From: Azolla caroliniana
Taxonomy: Eukaryota > Polypodiophyta
DNA: 64,000 nt
Direction: 5' to 3'
Assembly: GCA_043228905.1 (NCBI GenBank)
Contig: JBHGNT010000006.1
Span: 22,754,001-22,818,000, forward strand
Position numbers and translations under genes: made by a program. The notes beneath the pieces were generated by a model, which did not search any database, was not told the DNA's origin, and worked only from the letters and a program-made list of their open reading frames with translations. This document shows, piece after piece, positions 44,559-56,499 of the stretch (position 1 is the stretch's first letter; every line of letters starts with the position of its first letter).

Positions 44559-47323
44559 AAGAGAAGAGCATGCCCCATTTCTACTGGGCGGAGGTGGTCC
44601 GGACAACCATCCACATTCAGAACTGGATCGGTTACAAGGTGTTCGCGCATGAGCTGTATTTCGGGCGCCAGCCGAATTTGAGACACCTTCGGATATTCGG
44701 CAACATAGCATATGTGCATGTGCCGGATAAGAAGCGGAGGAAGCTGGATGCAAGATCGGAGAAGTGCATCCTCGTTGGCTACTCACATGAGCAAAAGGGG
44801 TATAAGTGTTATGACCCTCGGATGAAGCAGGTCCGAGTTAGCCGTGATGTCGAGTTCGATGAAACTGCATCATGGTACTCCTTACCAACTCCGACTTCCG
44901 ACCCCGACCCGATGCCGGAGGATGAGGCTAGTGAGCTTGAACCGGCCCAGGTAGAAGATGATGAATCCGGGACTCAAGAAGGGAGTCCGGAATTGTTTCG
45001 GTTGAGTGGGCCGAACGAGAGACTAGGTCAATCTGACCAGTCAGATGAGGAACTAGTGAGTAGTGAAGACTCTACTAAGCTCTCCCGACACAAGGAACCG
45101 AGGAGACGGTTCATGCGCAAAGAGAAGGGGAAGAAGAAGATGCCGGAATACGAAACCGGCAACGCTGAGCCAGATTGGTGCGAATCCGATTCCGGAAAAG
45201 ATGAAGGCGGATCTTCGGGAATGAAGTCCGACTTTGCCAAGAAGGGCCCCAAGCCGAGTAATACTAAGTTACGCCAGTTTTCTCGCCAGAAGAACCCCGT
45301 GACGCGGTACGGGTACAATGAGTACATGGTGCATCACTATGCATACATGACCAGGGTGGCGGAAATGCGTGAGCCGGAGAGCTACGCACATTGGCATGCC
45401 ACTATGGAGGAAGAGATGCGGGCACTTGATGCCAACGACACATGGGACCTAGTTGACCCTCCCCGATGCTGTAAACCGATCGGATGTAAGTGGGTGTACA
45501 AGATAAAGTACAATGCCGACGGTTCGGTTAATCGGTACAAGGCCCGGCTAGTGGTGAAGGGATACGTGTAGACCCACGGAATTGACTATGACGAGACCTT
45601 CGCTCCGGTAGCAAAGATGACGACGGTTCGTGTGGTGCTAACGGTTGCTGCAGCAAGGGGGTGGCATCTTCACAAGATGGATGTGAAGAATGCTTTTCTT
45701 CAAGGCGATCTTGAAGAAGAGGTCTTTATGACCCAACTCCCCGGTTTTCAGTCGGAGATGAACAAATCAGCGGTATACCGGCTGAAGAAGCCACTTTATG
45801 GCCTGAATCAAGCCCCCCGAGCTTGGAATGCGAAGATCACGCATCGGTTGCGTAAGATGGGGTTTGTGGCCTCCAAGTTCGACTCTTCATTGTTCATCCG
45901 GCAAGGTGTGGACGGTCTGGTTTGCATCTTGTTGTACGTTGATGATCTAGTCATCACCGGACCCGGCGTCGATGAAATCAACCAGGTCAAGTCCCAGCTA
46001 TCAGACGCATTTGAGATGAAGGACCTGGGGGACCTTCACTATTTCCTTGGGATTGAGGTGATCCGAACCCCCGACGGCATATTGCTCTCACAGAGACACT
46101 ATATGTTGAATATGTTGTACAAGTTCGGCATGACAGAATGCCGACCTGTCTCAACACCCCTGGACCGGAACCAGAAGCTCTGTCCCAACTCCGAACCGGC
46201 CTGCGATGAGAAGCGGTTCCTACAAATCGTCGGAAGCCTTATATACTTGACCATCACCTGACCCGACATCAACTATCTGGTCAGTGTGATTAGCCAATTC
46301 ATGTAGAAGCTAACCGTAGAGCATCTTCAGTGCGCACACCGAATACTGTGATATGTGAGCGGCACGAAGGACTACGGACTGTTATACCGATGAGGTACAA
46401 CCGAAGAGCTAGTCGGTTACACGGATGCCGACTGGGTCGGCGATGCATCAGATCGCTGATCCACCTCCGGATATATGTTTTCCCTTGGTAACGCGGCTGT
46501 TGCGTGGAGCAGCATAATGCAGCCAACAGTGGCCCTTCCGAGCATTGAGGCTTAATACCGGGGTGCGACCGTTGCCACCTGTGAAGCCATTTGGCTTCGG
46601 CGACTGCTGCAAGACCTGCAGATCGAGGTGCCGACGCCGATCCCGATCTACTACGACAACATAAGCAGCATGCAGCTCGCCAAGAACCCCGTATTCCATG
46701 CTCGCACAAAGAACATAGAAGTGCACTACCACTTCGTGCGTGAGCGTGTCCTGAGCAGTGAAGTCGAACTTCGATATGTTCATACGCATTGGCAAGTTGC
46801 CGATATCTTCAATAAACTGCTCGGATCAAACAAGCTGCAACACTTCACCGAAATGCTTGGTGTTCAGCATCTCGACGTGCCATACTTGAGGGGGAGAACG
46901 GGCAAAGACACCGGAACGGGCAAAGGCAAAGAGACTATCGATTGTGCCGGTAAGGGAAGAACCGACAAGGGGAGAGACAAGAAGAAGAAAGGAGCGGAGT
47001 CAACAGAGGAAGTTGACACATCCGAACAAGTCGGAACGAGCGGCTGCAGCGGCAGAGTCAAGAAGGATAGAGCCAATTGGAAGGAGAAGGCCAAGACCTG
47101 GACATGGTCCAATGTGGTAAAGGGCCTAGAACCGGAAGACGAGTTGGAGGATACTGATTCGGACAAGAGTGGGAATCAGAGACAGCTGATTCGGTTCAAA
47201 GTTGGATTCAGAGGAGCCAGATCAACTAAAGGCCAAGCAGACACAAACGCAACGGAAGTCGATGCCATCGTGGAGGAACCGACGGATCAGCAAGCGCCGG
47301 AGTCGCAGCAGCGAGGGAGCTGA
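44559..47323 (+). pseudogene. Copia X integrase end, RT, RNase H and a long C-terminal tail
   Basis: Continues from 24086: KSMPHFYWAEVVRTTIHIQN, KCILVGYSHEQKGYKCYDP, a variable acidic linker, then RT (WDLVDPPRCCKPIGCKWVYK, TAG at 45568, THGIDYDETFAPVAKM, MDVKNAFLQGDLEEEVFM, LLYVDDLVITG at 45931-45963, DLGDLHYFLGIEV). RNase H (YTDADWVGDASDR and the ADIFNKLL end) is split by about seven stops at 46259-46556. After the usual end at about 46870 the frame stays open for another 150 codons (46900-47323): Lys/Glu-rich, KDRANWKEKAKTWTWSNVVK. That tail is unusual for copia pol. Confidence 0.9.
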
Positions 47324-47506
47324 ATTGGGCATGTTGAGCAGACGAGCCAACCGAGAAGGTCGAGGTGTGCAGAACATGAGGGGTCGCGACAAACAATACT
47401 AGACCAGACGAGGAGCGCGAGCGAGGCGGAGCGACACCAGAAGGAGCCAGGTAGAAGGACCGGTTGCCACAGATGTTATCCCTACGACCGGACCTCAAGT
47501 TGAGCT

Positions 47507-47516
47507 TGAGGGGGAG
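47507..47516 (+). other. Polypurine tract of copia X
   Basis: TGAGGGGGAG immediately before the 3' LTR; plus-strand priming site. Confidence 0.9.
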
Positions 47517-47953
47517 TGTTGAGTGGCAAGCTCAACTGGAGCCAGATCGGCTGAATAAGCCTGACCCGGTGAGCGAGACGGATCGGTGAGCCGGTGAGCA
47601 CCCGGTGAGCAAAAGAGCCGGTGAGCAAGGGAGTCGGTTAGCCGGATCCAACAGTAACCGGAAGCCTAGTAATAGCTTAGATTACTAGGTAGTTATTGTC
47701 TCGTAGTTAGTGTCAGACGCTCGTGTGAGCATTGAAGTACGCTGTACTTCTATCAATCCCATGAGGACTTGTATAAATAGTGCTGTTGAGCACGTTGTAT
47801 GTACAAAGTGTTGATATAATTTTTGAATTCAGATTCTTGTTCTGCCCTCTCTGTCTCTCCCGAGTACTCTCTGTATTCTGTGTATTATTCTCTCTCTCTC
47901 TGTTGCTACGCAAGCAAGTTGTTGTCTTATGCTTCCGCACATACGTTTTCACA
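47517..47953 (+). repeat. 3' LTR of copia X (437 bp)
   Basis: TGTTGAGTGG...TTTTCACA followed by TSD GGATC. Lacks one 16-18-base GAGTCGGTGAGTCGAT unit that the 5' LTR has. Confidence 0.92.
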
Positions 47954-47958
47954 GGATC

Positions 47959-48541
47959 AAATCATTGCTCACTTGCACTCCATTTTCATTTTGGTCTGTA
48001 TTTCACTCCACTTTCTTTTGACGAGGATCGATTTCGATCGTTCACCTTCTAGTTTTGGTGGGGGTCATAACCACTCACTTTCCTAATGGGGATTGCATTG
48101 GTTTCTCGCTAGCGCTACCATTTGTGCCGTATTTTGTGTCAACATCGACTATTTACCCTCTCACATGATAGAAGAAGTCGAGTTGACCACGTCACCTGCA
48201 CTCTATCACCCGTTGTTGTTCTAATTCCCGGTGAGGATCGCACATGGTCGCTCACGTTCCAATTCTCGGTGAGGACTGCATGGTTGCTCACTCCCATTCG
48301 TGTTCTAGTTCTTGATGAGGACCACATGGTTGCTCACGCTTGTCGGTGTTCCGGTCTCTGGTGAGGACCGCACATGGTCGCTCACTTAGTCTTTGGTAAG
48401 GACCACACATGGTCGCTCATGTCCGTTGGTGTTCCAGGCTTTGGTGAGGACAACAAATGGTTGCTCATGCCCGTCAGTGCTCAAATTCCCATTCACCCCT
48501 ACACCACACTTTCGAAAAGGCAGTTGTAAAGGGGAGGATAA
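47959..48541 (+). repeat. Internal region of element A, right part, with 45-bp minisatellite and PPT
   Basis: Non-coding. From about 48220 to 48470 six imperfect units contain GGTGAGGACCGCACATGGTC and GCTCAC, spaced 34-48 bases. PPT AAAGGGGAGGATA at 48529-48541 precedes the 3' LTR. Confidence 0.75.
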
Positions 48542-48795
48542 TGTCACGACATAGTGACATCAAATACATAGTTGGTGAGGACTGAACCTGCAACCTCACA
48601 TCAACAAAATGTCATGCTTAACCATTTTGATATGAGCATGTATTTGTATATAATAATTTAGTATTATATAGTCTAGAATATAATATATTTCAGAATTAGA
48701 AAATCCTAGTCGTTAGTATATTCTAGAAATATTGTATGGTATATTCTTGATGGGTATATTCTAGAGATATTTCTGGAGTATATTCTAGAGATATT
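48542..48795 (+). repeat. 3' LTR of element A, left half
   Basis: TGTCACGACATAG start, aligned to 20566-20790. It has the antisense tRNA-like module (B-box GCAGGTTCAGTCC on the reverse of 48591-48579; A-box TATCAAAATGGTTAAGC on the reverse of 48632-48616). Ends at GAGATATT, where the DNA transposon entered; the rest of the LTR is 61955-62217. Confidence 0.88.
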
Positions 48796-48860
48796 GGGTC
48801 GAAGCACGCTACGGTGTACCAGAAAAGTATTGTTTTTGGCCACAAAAATTGTCAGTACTT
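48796..48860. repeat. Left terminal inverted repeat of the Sola-like transposon
   Basis: Begins GGGTCGAAGCACGCTACGG; partner at 61895-61954. Outer 25 bases nearly identical, inner bases weaker. Confidence 0.88.
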
Positions 48861-49853
48861 TCAATATTGTTAGTACTGAATAATTCAGAAAAAAAATTAG
48901 AGAAAAAGAAAATCGATTTTGGAGAGTGGGGTGACTGTAGTACAAGTGTCATTTACTATAGAAGGAGTGGGGGGAACACGTGAGGAGATGTTCTTCCATT
49001 TTGGGGGCTATTTTCCCCTCACGTCGATTTTGGCGCTTCCCCTCACGTCGTTTTGGCGCTTCCCCTCATACTGCTCTTCCTCTATCCCTCTGAGCTTTTC
49101 ATCACAGACATCCATGTCACGTTTCTGATTTTCCTTCAATCTAAATCTTAGACATCCATGTCTGGTTGGAGAGTTTGAGTTGAGGATTTCTGATTTTTTT
49201 AGGGTTTTTGTTTTTGTTAGGTTTAGGTTGAGGTACAGAGACTGTTCTGAGGGTTTAGGTAGCAGCCAATAGTCACTTCTTCGACAACGACTTTCTTACT
49301 TCCACCGATTGCAGTTGATGTTGTGGTGATTTGGGGCTTTTTCCACCAAATCGAGGCGGCATTGGAGGTTCCTTCCACCAAATCGAGGCGGCATATCCAA
49401 CGCTCCCTCCACCATTGGAGGTTCCTTCCATCAAATCGAGGCGGCATATCCAACGCTCCCTCCACCATTGGAGGTTCCTTCCACCAAATCGAGGCTGCAT
49501 ATCCACGCTCCCTCCACCAAATCGAGGTTGCATATCCACGCTCCCTCCACCATTGGAGGTTCCTTCCACCAAATCGAGGCGGCATATCCAACGCTCCCTC
49601 CACAATTGGAGGTTCCTTCCATCCATTTTTTTATTTTCAGTACTAAAATGTTTCATTTCTTCATATTTCAGTACTAAATTTTTAGAATTGACATTTGTCA
49701 TATTTGATATGTAATTCTAATGTTTGAAACAAAATATTTCTCACTTTGCAGGCCACATTTAAAAACATTTGATTGTGTTTTCTTGGTTGAGTCTGTATAA
49801 CATTAACTACTTTCGCAAGACACTTAATTTTTGTGGATAAATCTAGTGACCGA
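48861..49853 (+). other. 5' region of the transposase gene with a 52-bp minisatellite
   Basis: Non-coding leader of about 1 kb. At 49340-49625 five to six tandem units (period 52-53, some shortened to 32-33) carry CCACCAAATCGAGGCGGCAT and CACCATTGGAGGTTCCTTCC. An acceptor-like TTTGCAG at 49746-49752 suggests a 5' UTR intron. The long ORFs here on both strands are products of the repeat. Confidence 0.7.
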
Positions 49854-52800
49854 ATGGGGGTTCCTAACGAGAGTGAGTTGTCAAGTAACTCATGCATATC
49901 TGAAAGGACTAAGAGACGAGTGGTTCTTCACATAGTCCGTTATTTGGTAGAAATAACGAAGAGATTTAGTGAAGAGGATCGTAGGGATATTATCTGTAGA
50001 GTGTTACACCATCAAAGTTTGAATGAAGACATGGAGAGAATAAAATTTAGGGACCAATGTGTTTCAGAAGAGATTGTGGAGTCTATGAAGTCATCCCTAG
50101 ACTTAGTGAAAGATGTAGAGAGCTTAGACAAACTTGCTGCAAAGAGGGCAGCCCTACACATGGTTGTGAATGGTGCGAGAGAAAAAATATATAGTGATAC
50201 TAAAGTTGCCTTAGCCCTGGGTATTCAAAGAAGGAACTTGAGGAAACATCGCCGAAATATACACTCAAGCAAATTCAAGTGGCTGGGGTCGGGACGTAGA
50301 CGACGATGTGATGCCTTATCTCAAGAGATTATTGAGAAAGTGGATTCATTTTGGGCCAAAAATACGCGTGTCTCACCAAATAAGAAGGACGTGTGTAGAC
50401 AACGAATAAGTCAGGGTAAGTACCAGATTCACCCTAGACACTTCTTGGAGATGACAGAGGTATTCCATTTTTTTATATCAATTCACATTCCATAACTTTG
50501 TGTTTTGACCAAGTGTATATTAATGTTTGCTATATATATTGGTTGATGTAGGCTGAATTGTACATGAACTTTAAAGACCAACATCCAAGCTTGACTGTTG
50601 GATTCCGCAAGTTCCAAGGTTTGAAACCATTTTATGTTAGATAATTAAATGAGAGGAATACATGTTGTTGTGTGTACCATGTGAAGATGGACATGTTAAG
50701 GCTAGCAGTGAATGCAATGCGTACTGATTCTAAGGGTATACACGGGGAATTATGTGTCTGCATTTGTGAGATTTGTAGAACAAATGGGGAGGATAATAGG
50801 TGTAATGCACGAAACATGACTTATGCATCCGTTTCTGAGCTATGGAGGTCTTGTGTTTGTGAAAAAGAACCATCATGTGAGTGGCATTGTCGTACATGTC
50901 TATTAAGAACATGTAAGGTTTGTCTACTACCATTATCTTGTAGGCAGGAGCTTGATATGGGAAATACTCATATCGTGAAATGGAAATATTTGGAGTATGT
51001 GACTGAAAATATTGGCAAGAGAGTTGTAACTAAGCGTATCAAGGAAGTATATAAGGAGACATGTGCTGCTACCCTTGTCTCAGAATTTAAGAAACAACTT
51101 GGGGAGTTTATTCCACATAACTTCCGGAGTTATTGGCAAAATTCTCAGTTCAAGGAATGTATTAATAACTTACCAACGGGTGTCATCGTATCCGTTATTG
51201 ATTTTGCAGAAAACTATACATTTAAAGTTCAAAATGAGGTTCAATCAATGCATTGGTACAATGATCAATGTACAATACTTGTACATATTTGCTATCGGAG
51301 GCAAGACGGTGAGTTACATAAGAAATCAATATTTTACATTTCAGATGATAAAAAGCATGATACACTATTTGTTCAACATTGTTTTAAGCTTCACCATGCA
51401 GATTTATTTTCTCTAGGGTTAACCTTTAACCGTCATTGGGTTTGGTCTGATGATGCTGCCTCGCAGTTTAAGGCGGCACGATCGTTCTACTTTATCGCCA
51501 GGTAATTTTTAATCCATATGTTTAGTACTTATCATGCAATGTGTAAGGAAGTAATTCTTGTGTTAGTGGATGCATACTAATTATGTTTGTAACTATTAAC
51601 AAACAGTACTATTCACATGGATGCATACTAATTATGTTTGTAACTATTCGAATCTTGCACTTGTGAATGGATGCATGCATACTAATTTTGTTTGTATTAT
51701 GTTGTACTAAGTAACTTTTAATCCATGTGAAGTGTTCTCCATAGACACATTGTACTATGTTGTGTTTACAGGAGGATGTAAAGTACTCATCTTGTACTCA
51801 TAGTATTGTCCGTCCTTAAGAGAATTGTACTAATTATCTTTTTATCCATGTGAAGGGTTCTCCATAGACACATTGTACTATGGTGTGTGTTGGTTCTGTA
51901 CTATGTTGTGTTTACAAAAGGATGTAAAGTACTCATCTTGTACTTATAGTATTGTCCGTCCTTAAGAGAATTGTACTAATTATGTTTTAATCCATGTGAA
52001 GGGTTCTCCATAGACACATTGTACTATGTTGTGTGTTGTATCTGTACTATGTTGTGTTTACAGGAGGATGTAAAGTACTCATCTTGTACTCATAGTATTG
52101 TCCGTCCTTAAGAGAATTGTACTAAATCAGTATTTACTCATGTTGTACTTATAGTATTGTACTCATCTTGTACTCATCTTTTAAACACACTGTGTGGTAC
52201 TGATTATCTATTAATCAATGTTCTGCGTTCTCCATGAACACACTGTATTGTACTATGTGTTGTATCTATACTAAATCAGTGTTTATTGGGGGATGTAAAG
52301 TACATGTTTTGTAGTACTAATGATCTTCTAAGGAGGGTTGTGTTCTCCGTGGACACATTGTATTGTACTATCCGATATTGAACATTTTGTACTATTTATC
52401 TGTTAATACATGTAGAGTGCTTTCCATGAACTCATTGTACTATACTTTGTGCTATATCCATACTAAGTTAGTATTAAATGGATGCCAGGTATTGTTGGTC
52501 GACAACATAGTACTATTTATCTTTTAATAAGTGTAGAGTGTTCTCAATGGATACGTTGTGCTATGTTTTGTTTTGTATTTGTACTAAATCACTATTAATG
52601 GAAGTGTAGTACTCTCAATTGACAACATAGTACTAATTTTGTTGGAAACCTGAGATACCAAAGCAGGTATTTCTCCTTATTCAATATTCGTATGCAATGG
52701 AATTACTTCGGGTCTGGACATGGAAAAGGAGAGCATGATGGCGCGGGGGCTGTGATCAAACGTGCCCTTACAAGTGAGCAGTTGGATAATAATGGCGCTA

Positions 52801-53503
52801 AGTTACAAAATGCACATGATGTTGTGCAGTGGCTAACATGGAAGATGTCAAATGATGGTAAGAACAGATTGTTTGTTGAAGTTTGCGCTGATGAGATCGA
52901 TAGAACTAAATCATATGGTTGTAAAACGTGAAAGGCACACACAACACCCATTGTGTGTTAGGGTTTAGCCGCAAGGACACAACCCAATTGTTACTCCGTA
53001 GTTTATCATGCTTTTGTTCCATGTGTCTAGATGAAGCTTGGGATAAATGCATCAACCTATCAATCGTGGAGCCCTGGAAGCTGCAGAAGCTTGAGCTTGA
53101 ACGACAAGATGATATTGAAGAGGATGTGCATTCAAATGATATTGTATACTACAACCAAAATCAAGACTTGGCAGTTTTATTGGAAGTTGGAGATCATTTT
53201 GCAGTGCTCAAATATCCTAAGAATGAAGATTTAGAAGACTACTACATTGTGGTGTGCAAGCAAGGAAAGACATTATTGAAAGAAGTGGTGAGGGATGGTT
53301 GGGGCAACAATTTCAACGTTGGTGAGTCTGTCGTGTATGGAAACTATTATGCAAAGTTGCCGCAGTGCAAGAACACATATGCATTACTAAAAGAAGCACC
53401 CATCGCAATAATCTACGCTGATGCCATTCTTGCGATCAAATTCAATATGACTCAAGCAAAGCACAAGGTTAAGGGATACAACACTGTCTACAAGGTCCCC
53501 TAA
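49854..53503 (+). pseudogene. Sola-like DDE transposase, three exons, disabled
   Basis: Exons 49854-50459, 50552-51501 and 52655-53503 with GT/AG introns; phases agree (606 bases, then 950 leaving AG, then A). Conserved blocks: KRHRRN-like LRKHRRNIH and NKKDVCRQR (helix-turn-helix/DNA-binding part), GFRKFQGLKPFYV, NTCCCVYHVKMDML, a Cys-rich finger (CICEICRT, CEWHCRTCLLRTCKVC), VIDFAENYTFKVQNE, VWSDDAASQFKAARSF, and MQWNYFGSGHGKGEHDGAGA. DFAENY, SD(G/D)AASQFK and HGKGxxDGxGA are the presumed catalytic area. The C-terminus has an acidic WxxNFNVGESV-type beta-rich tail. Lesions: TAA 50642-50644 (FYVR-stop-LNERN) and a one-base loss near 52927. Otherwise complete, so recently active. Confidence 0.78.
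51502..52654 (+). repeat. Tandem repeats in the second intron of the transposase gene
   Basis: The 1,153-base intron is largely made of units of 123-146 bases containing GGTTCTCCATAGACACATTG, GTACTATGTTGTG, GGATGTAAAGTACTCATC and GTCCGTCCTTAAGAGAATTG. Three clear copies start at about 51735, 51858 and 52004, with decayed ones to 52640. Confidence 0.82.
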
Positions 53504-54011
53504 GAGGTTCATGAGCACATATTAGGGGAGGTCTCTCTATTTAATGCTTGAAAGTCACCCTATCAATACATTGTACCAGAAAACTGAAAAACATCCACTT
53601 GGAGTTCACTATTAATTTTGATGATTGACAAATGAATTGATATATTTCGTCTTTCTTCCAAAGTGTTTATGCCTCTCAACTACTTGTACTTATCTTTCAT
53701 AATATATTAGCTGTTGTCAACAGGACTTGGATTTCTTCATTGCCGATATTGCTCATGTTTCCTGATGTTATTTGAGCATAGGAGTTTTGCAGAGCCATGT
53801 TAAAATGAGTAAAAATATTGTATAAGAGTTGGTGTGTCCTCTGTTGGCACATAAATCTGCTCTTCTTTTGCTACCAAGAGAAGATTGTTAGTTGAATTCA
53901 TTAAAGACTTTAATATTGTAAGATTTTCTACTGTAAGTTCATTCTTCAAAGGGGGCGATGAATTCTGTGAAGACAACAATGAAAATTATTCTCTCAGAAT
54001 CCTTTTTTGTT
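53504..54011. other. Spacer between the convergent transposon genes
   Basis: AT-rich, no ORF of note; presumably contains the 3' UTR and polyadenylation region of the transposase gene. AATATATTAG and TAAAAATATTGTATAAG stretches are the only candidates seen. Confidence 0.4.
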
Positions 54012-54540
54012 TCATAATATGTCCTGTGAAGCCATCTGAGTTTTAACTTCTTGTATATAAGTCCTGAATATCCAGGTTATGGATTTTAAAGTACAGACCT
54101 TCCTTTCCTTAACAAAATAATCCAACTTCTGAAACAATAATTTGTGATAGCTCAAAAAGGTAAGTGTTTCCTTACTACTGTTAGTGGATGGTTCATCCTT
54201 TGGGATGATATTATCAAAATATGGCCCACATTGCTTCAACAATTTGCACACATTCTGGTTACCCTCCAAATGGGATTGATGAAACACCCGATATTTTCTG
54301 TTTCTCATCATCAACACCTGAAAACCTAAATTTTCCTAGCAAGCTAAGAAGACTTTCAAGCATTTTATCTACAATAGACTGAAAGACTTTGCGAGGATTA
54401 GGAGATGATCTCAAAAAAGAAACAAAACGTTGTAAAATAAGAATACTTAGATCAAAAAGTATATTCCCATTGTTTTTGATATATGTTGACGAGCAAAATA
54501 CAGAAGCAATCCTTAAACATGAACTTGATTTCACACTGGT
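54012..54540 (-). pseudogene. Possible captured host-gene fragment (Urb2/Npa2-like?)
   Basis: Minus-strand coding-like text with one frameshift near 54310: KVFQSIVDKMLESLLSLLGK, then RVFHQSHLEGNQNVCKLLKQ, then SYHKLLFQKLDYFVKERK and WIFRTYIQEVKTQ. It is flanked upstream by an acceptor-like ATACCAG. The style is that of a conserved helical-repeat protein. The SYHxxLFxKLExxV and FHxxHxEG pattern recalls plant Urb2/Npa2, the 60S ribosome-biogenesis factor. I hold that name weakly. It lies between the two transposon genes and would be a transduplicated piece. Confidence 0.4.
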
Positions 54541-56499
54541 ATAACTATTTCAGATTCATGAACTGGATTTTTTACATTGGCAATTGAAACAGTATTTTGG
54601 TATCCAAATAGTTCAATTTCAGACATCACTAACAACTAAAGTTCAAGTACAATCGAAAGACAATCAGGCACTAGAGGGTAACTTGGCCGATCTTGTAATG
54701 CGCTTGTTGTTGGTGCTAGATTTTTCTGATTTTACATTCTTCTTTATCTTAAAGCCTTTAGGTATGAGCTGACTAAGTGGCACTTCATCATCAGAGGCAT
54801 CAGAGACAGGCGTGGATCCGCGGGCACCTTGTACTGGTGGCAAGCTTGAGAGAGCAACTATGTTTTCTGCAACTGCAATGCTTGTACACAAATCCACAAA
54901 GGTGCTGTCGATAGACAAATTATCACTCATCTCCTGAATGCTTGTACTCCTAGCGATCTTTATTGCCCTATCATCATCACCGATGCCTATTATCTCGTTC
55001 TTATTAGACTCTTGTATGCGGACCGTGGCAGTAGTCATGGTCAACTCCTCTTGTACGATGGATGTCACCTCATTCTTAAGACAGCGTTGTTCGCTCTGAG
55101 TACAATCAGGCCCACCTTCATTAGTAACGTTGTTCGCTCTACACTCCTCATGGGATTCTGTACAATCAGGCTTATCTTCAGGGAAAGCGATGTTCTTTCC
55201 ACGATCCTCATGGGCTTCACAAGACACTACTAGCACATTCTCAGTACAATCAAGCTCCTCTTCATTACTAGCAATGTTCTTTCCATGATCCTCATGGGAA
55301 TCTTTAGACAGTACTAGCACATTATCAGTACAATCAGTCTTCTCTTCAGCACTTGCCACATTATCAGTACAATCAGTCTTCTCTTCAGTACTTGCCATAT
55401 TCTTTCCACACTCTTCATGGGCTTCAATCTTCTCTTCAGTACTTGCCATATTCTTTCCACACTCATAGGCTTCTTTAGACATAGTGTTGTTTGTACATGC
55501 CAGCTGCTCTTCACATATGAATGCTTTGTTTTTCTCACAATCCTCATGTGTGGAAGATGTGCTTCCAGAGTCTGCCTCCTTGCAAAGGTTAATTTGATTC
55601 TGACTCTGATGGGAATCTGACTCTGCACTTGTGCTCCATGAAGTTCCCGATTCATTTGATTGCAGTTGGGAATCAGACTGCTCTTGTAAACCTAATTAAT
55701 GGGATTCCAAAGAATATTGGTATCAACTCACATACTCAAAAGTTTGCAAACAATGAACATAGGGTTTAGGGCCACATTTTTACCTAATGTTACATCGTCA
55801 TACTGTACAGCCGTAGATACCCCATTGCAAGTGGTGGGCTCGGTCATCTTCTCCACAACATCTAGGTGCTCAACAGTGTTGTTATGATCTATAATAACAA
55901 AAAAAATAAGGTTGTTATGAGCTAAATCATTGTTTTCAAAGTCTGGCTTTTGACGTGTACCTGGGAGTGTGATAAATTCGTCTTCATGATCAGGTTTTGG
56001 ACTCGTATCTCCGTCACCAAATATCATTTCATCATCAGCTAGTAACACAAGTACATTGTATTAGACAATGGATTAGGTTGACAATGCTCCAGACAGGTGA
56101 GAACTTATATGACTCACCATTGCATTCAACTTTGCCTTTCTTGCCATTTCCATACAACATTCTTGCAGCATTTCTCTTCTTACTGGGCTCTATTTGTAAA
56201 GAAACTGCATTCCTCTTCTTAGTGGGCTCTATTTCTTGATGTTGACCGGAGCTTGGGGAATTTGTTTGTAGAAGCATATGTTCCACTGCTCCAATGGCCC
56301 TTCTTATACATTCATCCTCATCATAAAAATGATAGGTTATTGGTAATGATGGTCCCTGAACCTTGGAATGTGCAACAGATATTGAGGGTTTAGGCACAGT
56401 GGCTGGTTGTTCCATTACCTTCCCTGGCGTGGAGTTGCTTGACACTACAACATTCATTGCAAGAAACAAAAAAACCTTGAATGTTAGTACCATCATCTA

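Larger units (their letters stand above)
21593..47953 (+). mobile_element. Copia element X, TSD GGATC, interrupted by gypsy B
   Basis: 5' LTR 21593-22047, PBS 22048-22059, gag, protease, integrase, RT, RNase H, PPT 47507-47516, 3' LTR 47517-47953. GGATC lies at 21588-21592 and 47954-47958. Gypsy B splits the integrase between MLVLS and LEEKSMPHFYW. LTRs differ at roughly 35 of 437 shared sites plus one 16-18-base indel, so X is clearly older than B, C and D. Same family as copia L. Confidence 0.93.

Noticed and set aside
49223-49714. Overlapping ORFs of 100-142 aa on both strands
   Set aside because: All come from the 52-bp minisatellite; open in four frames with the same repeat wording and no known domain.
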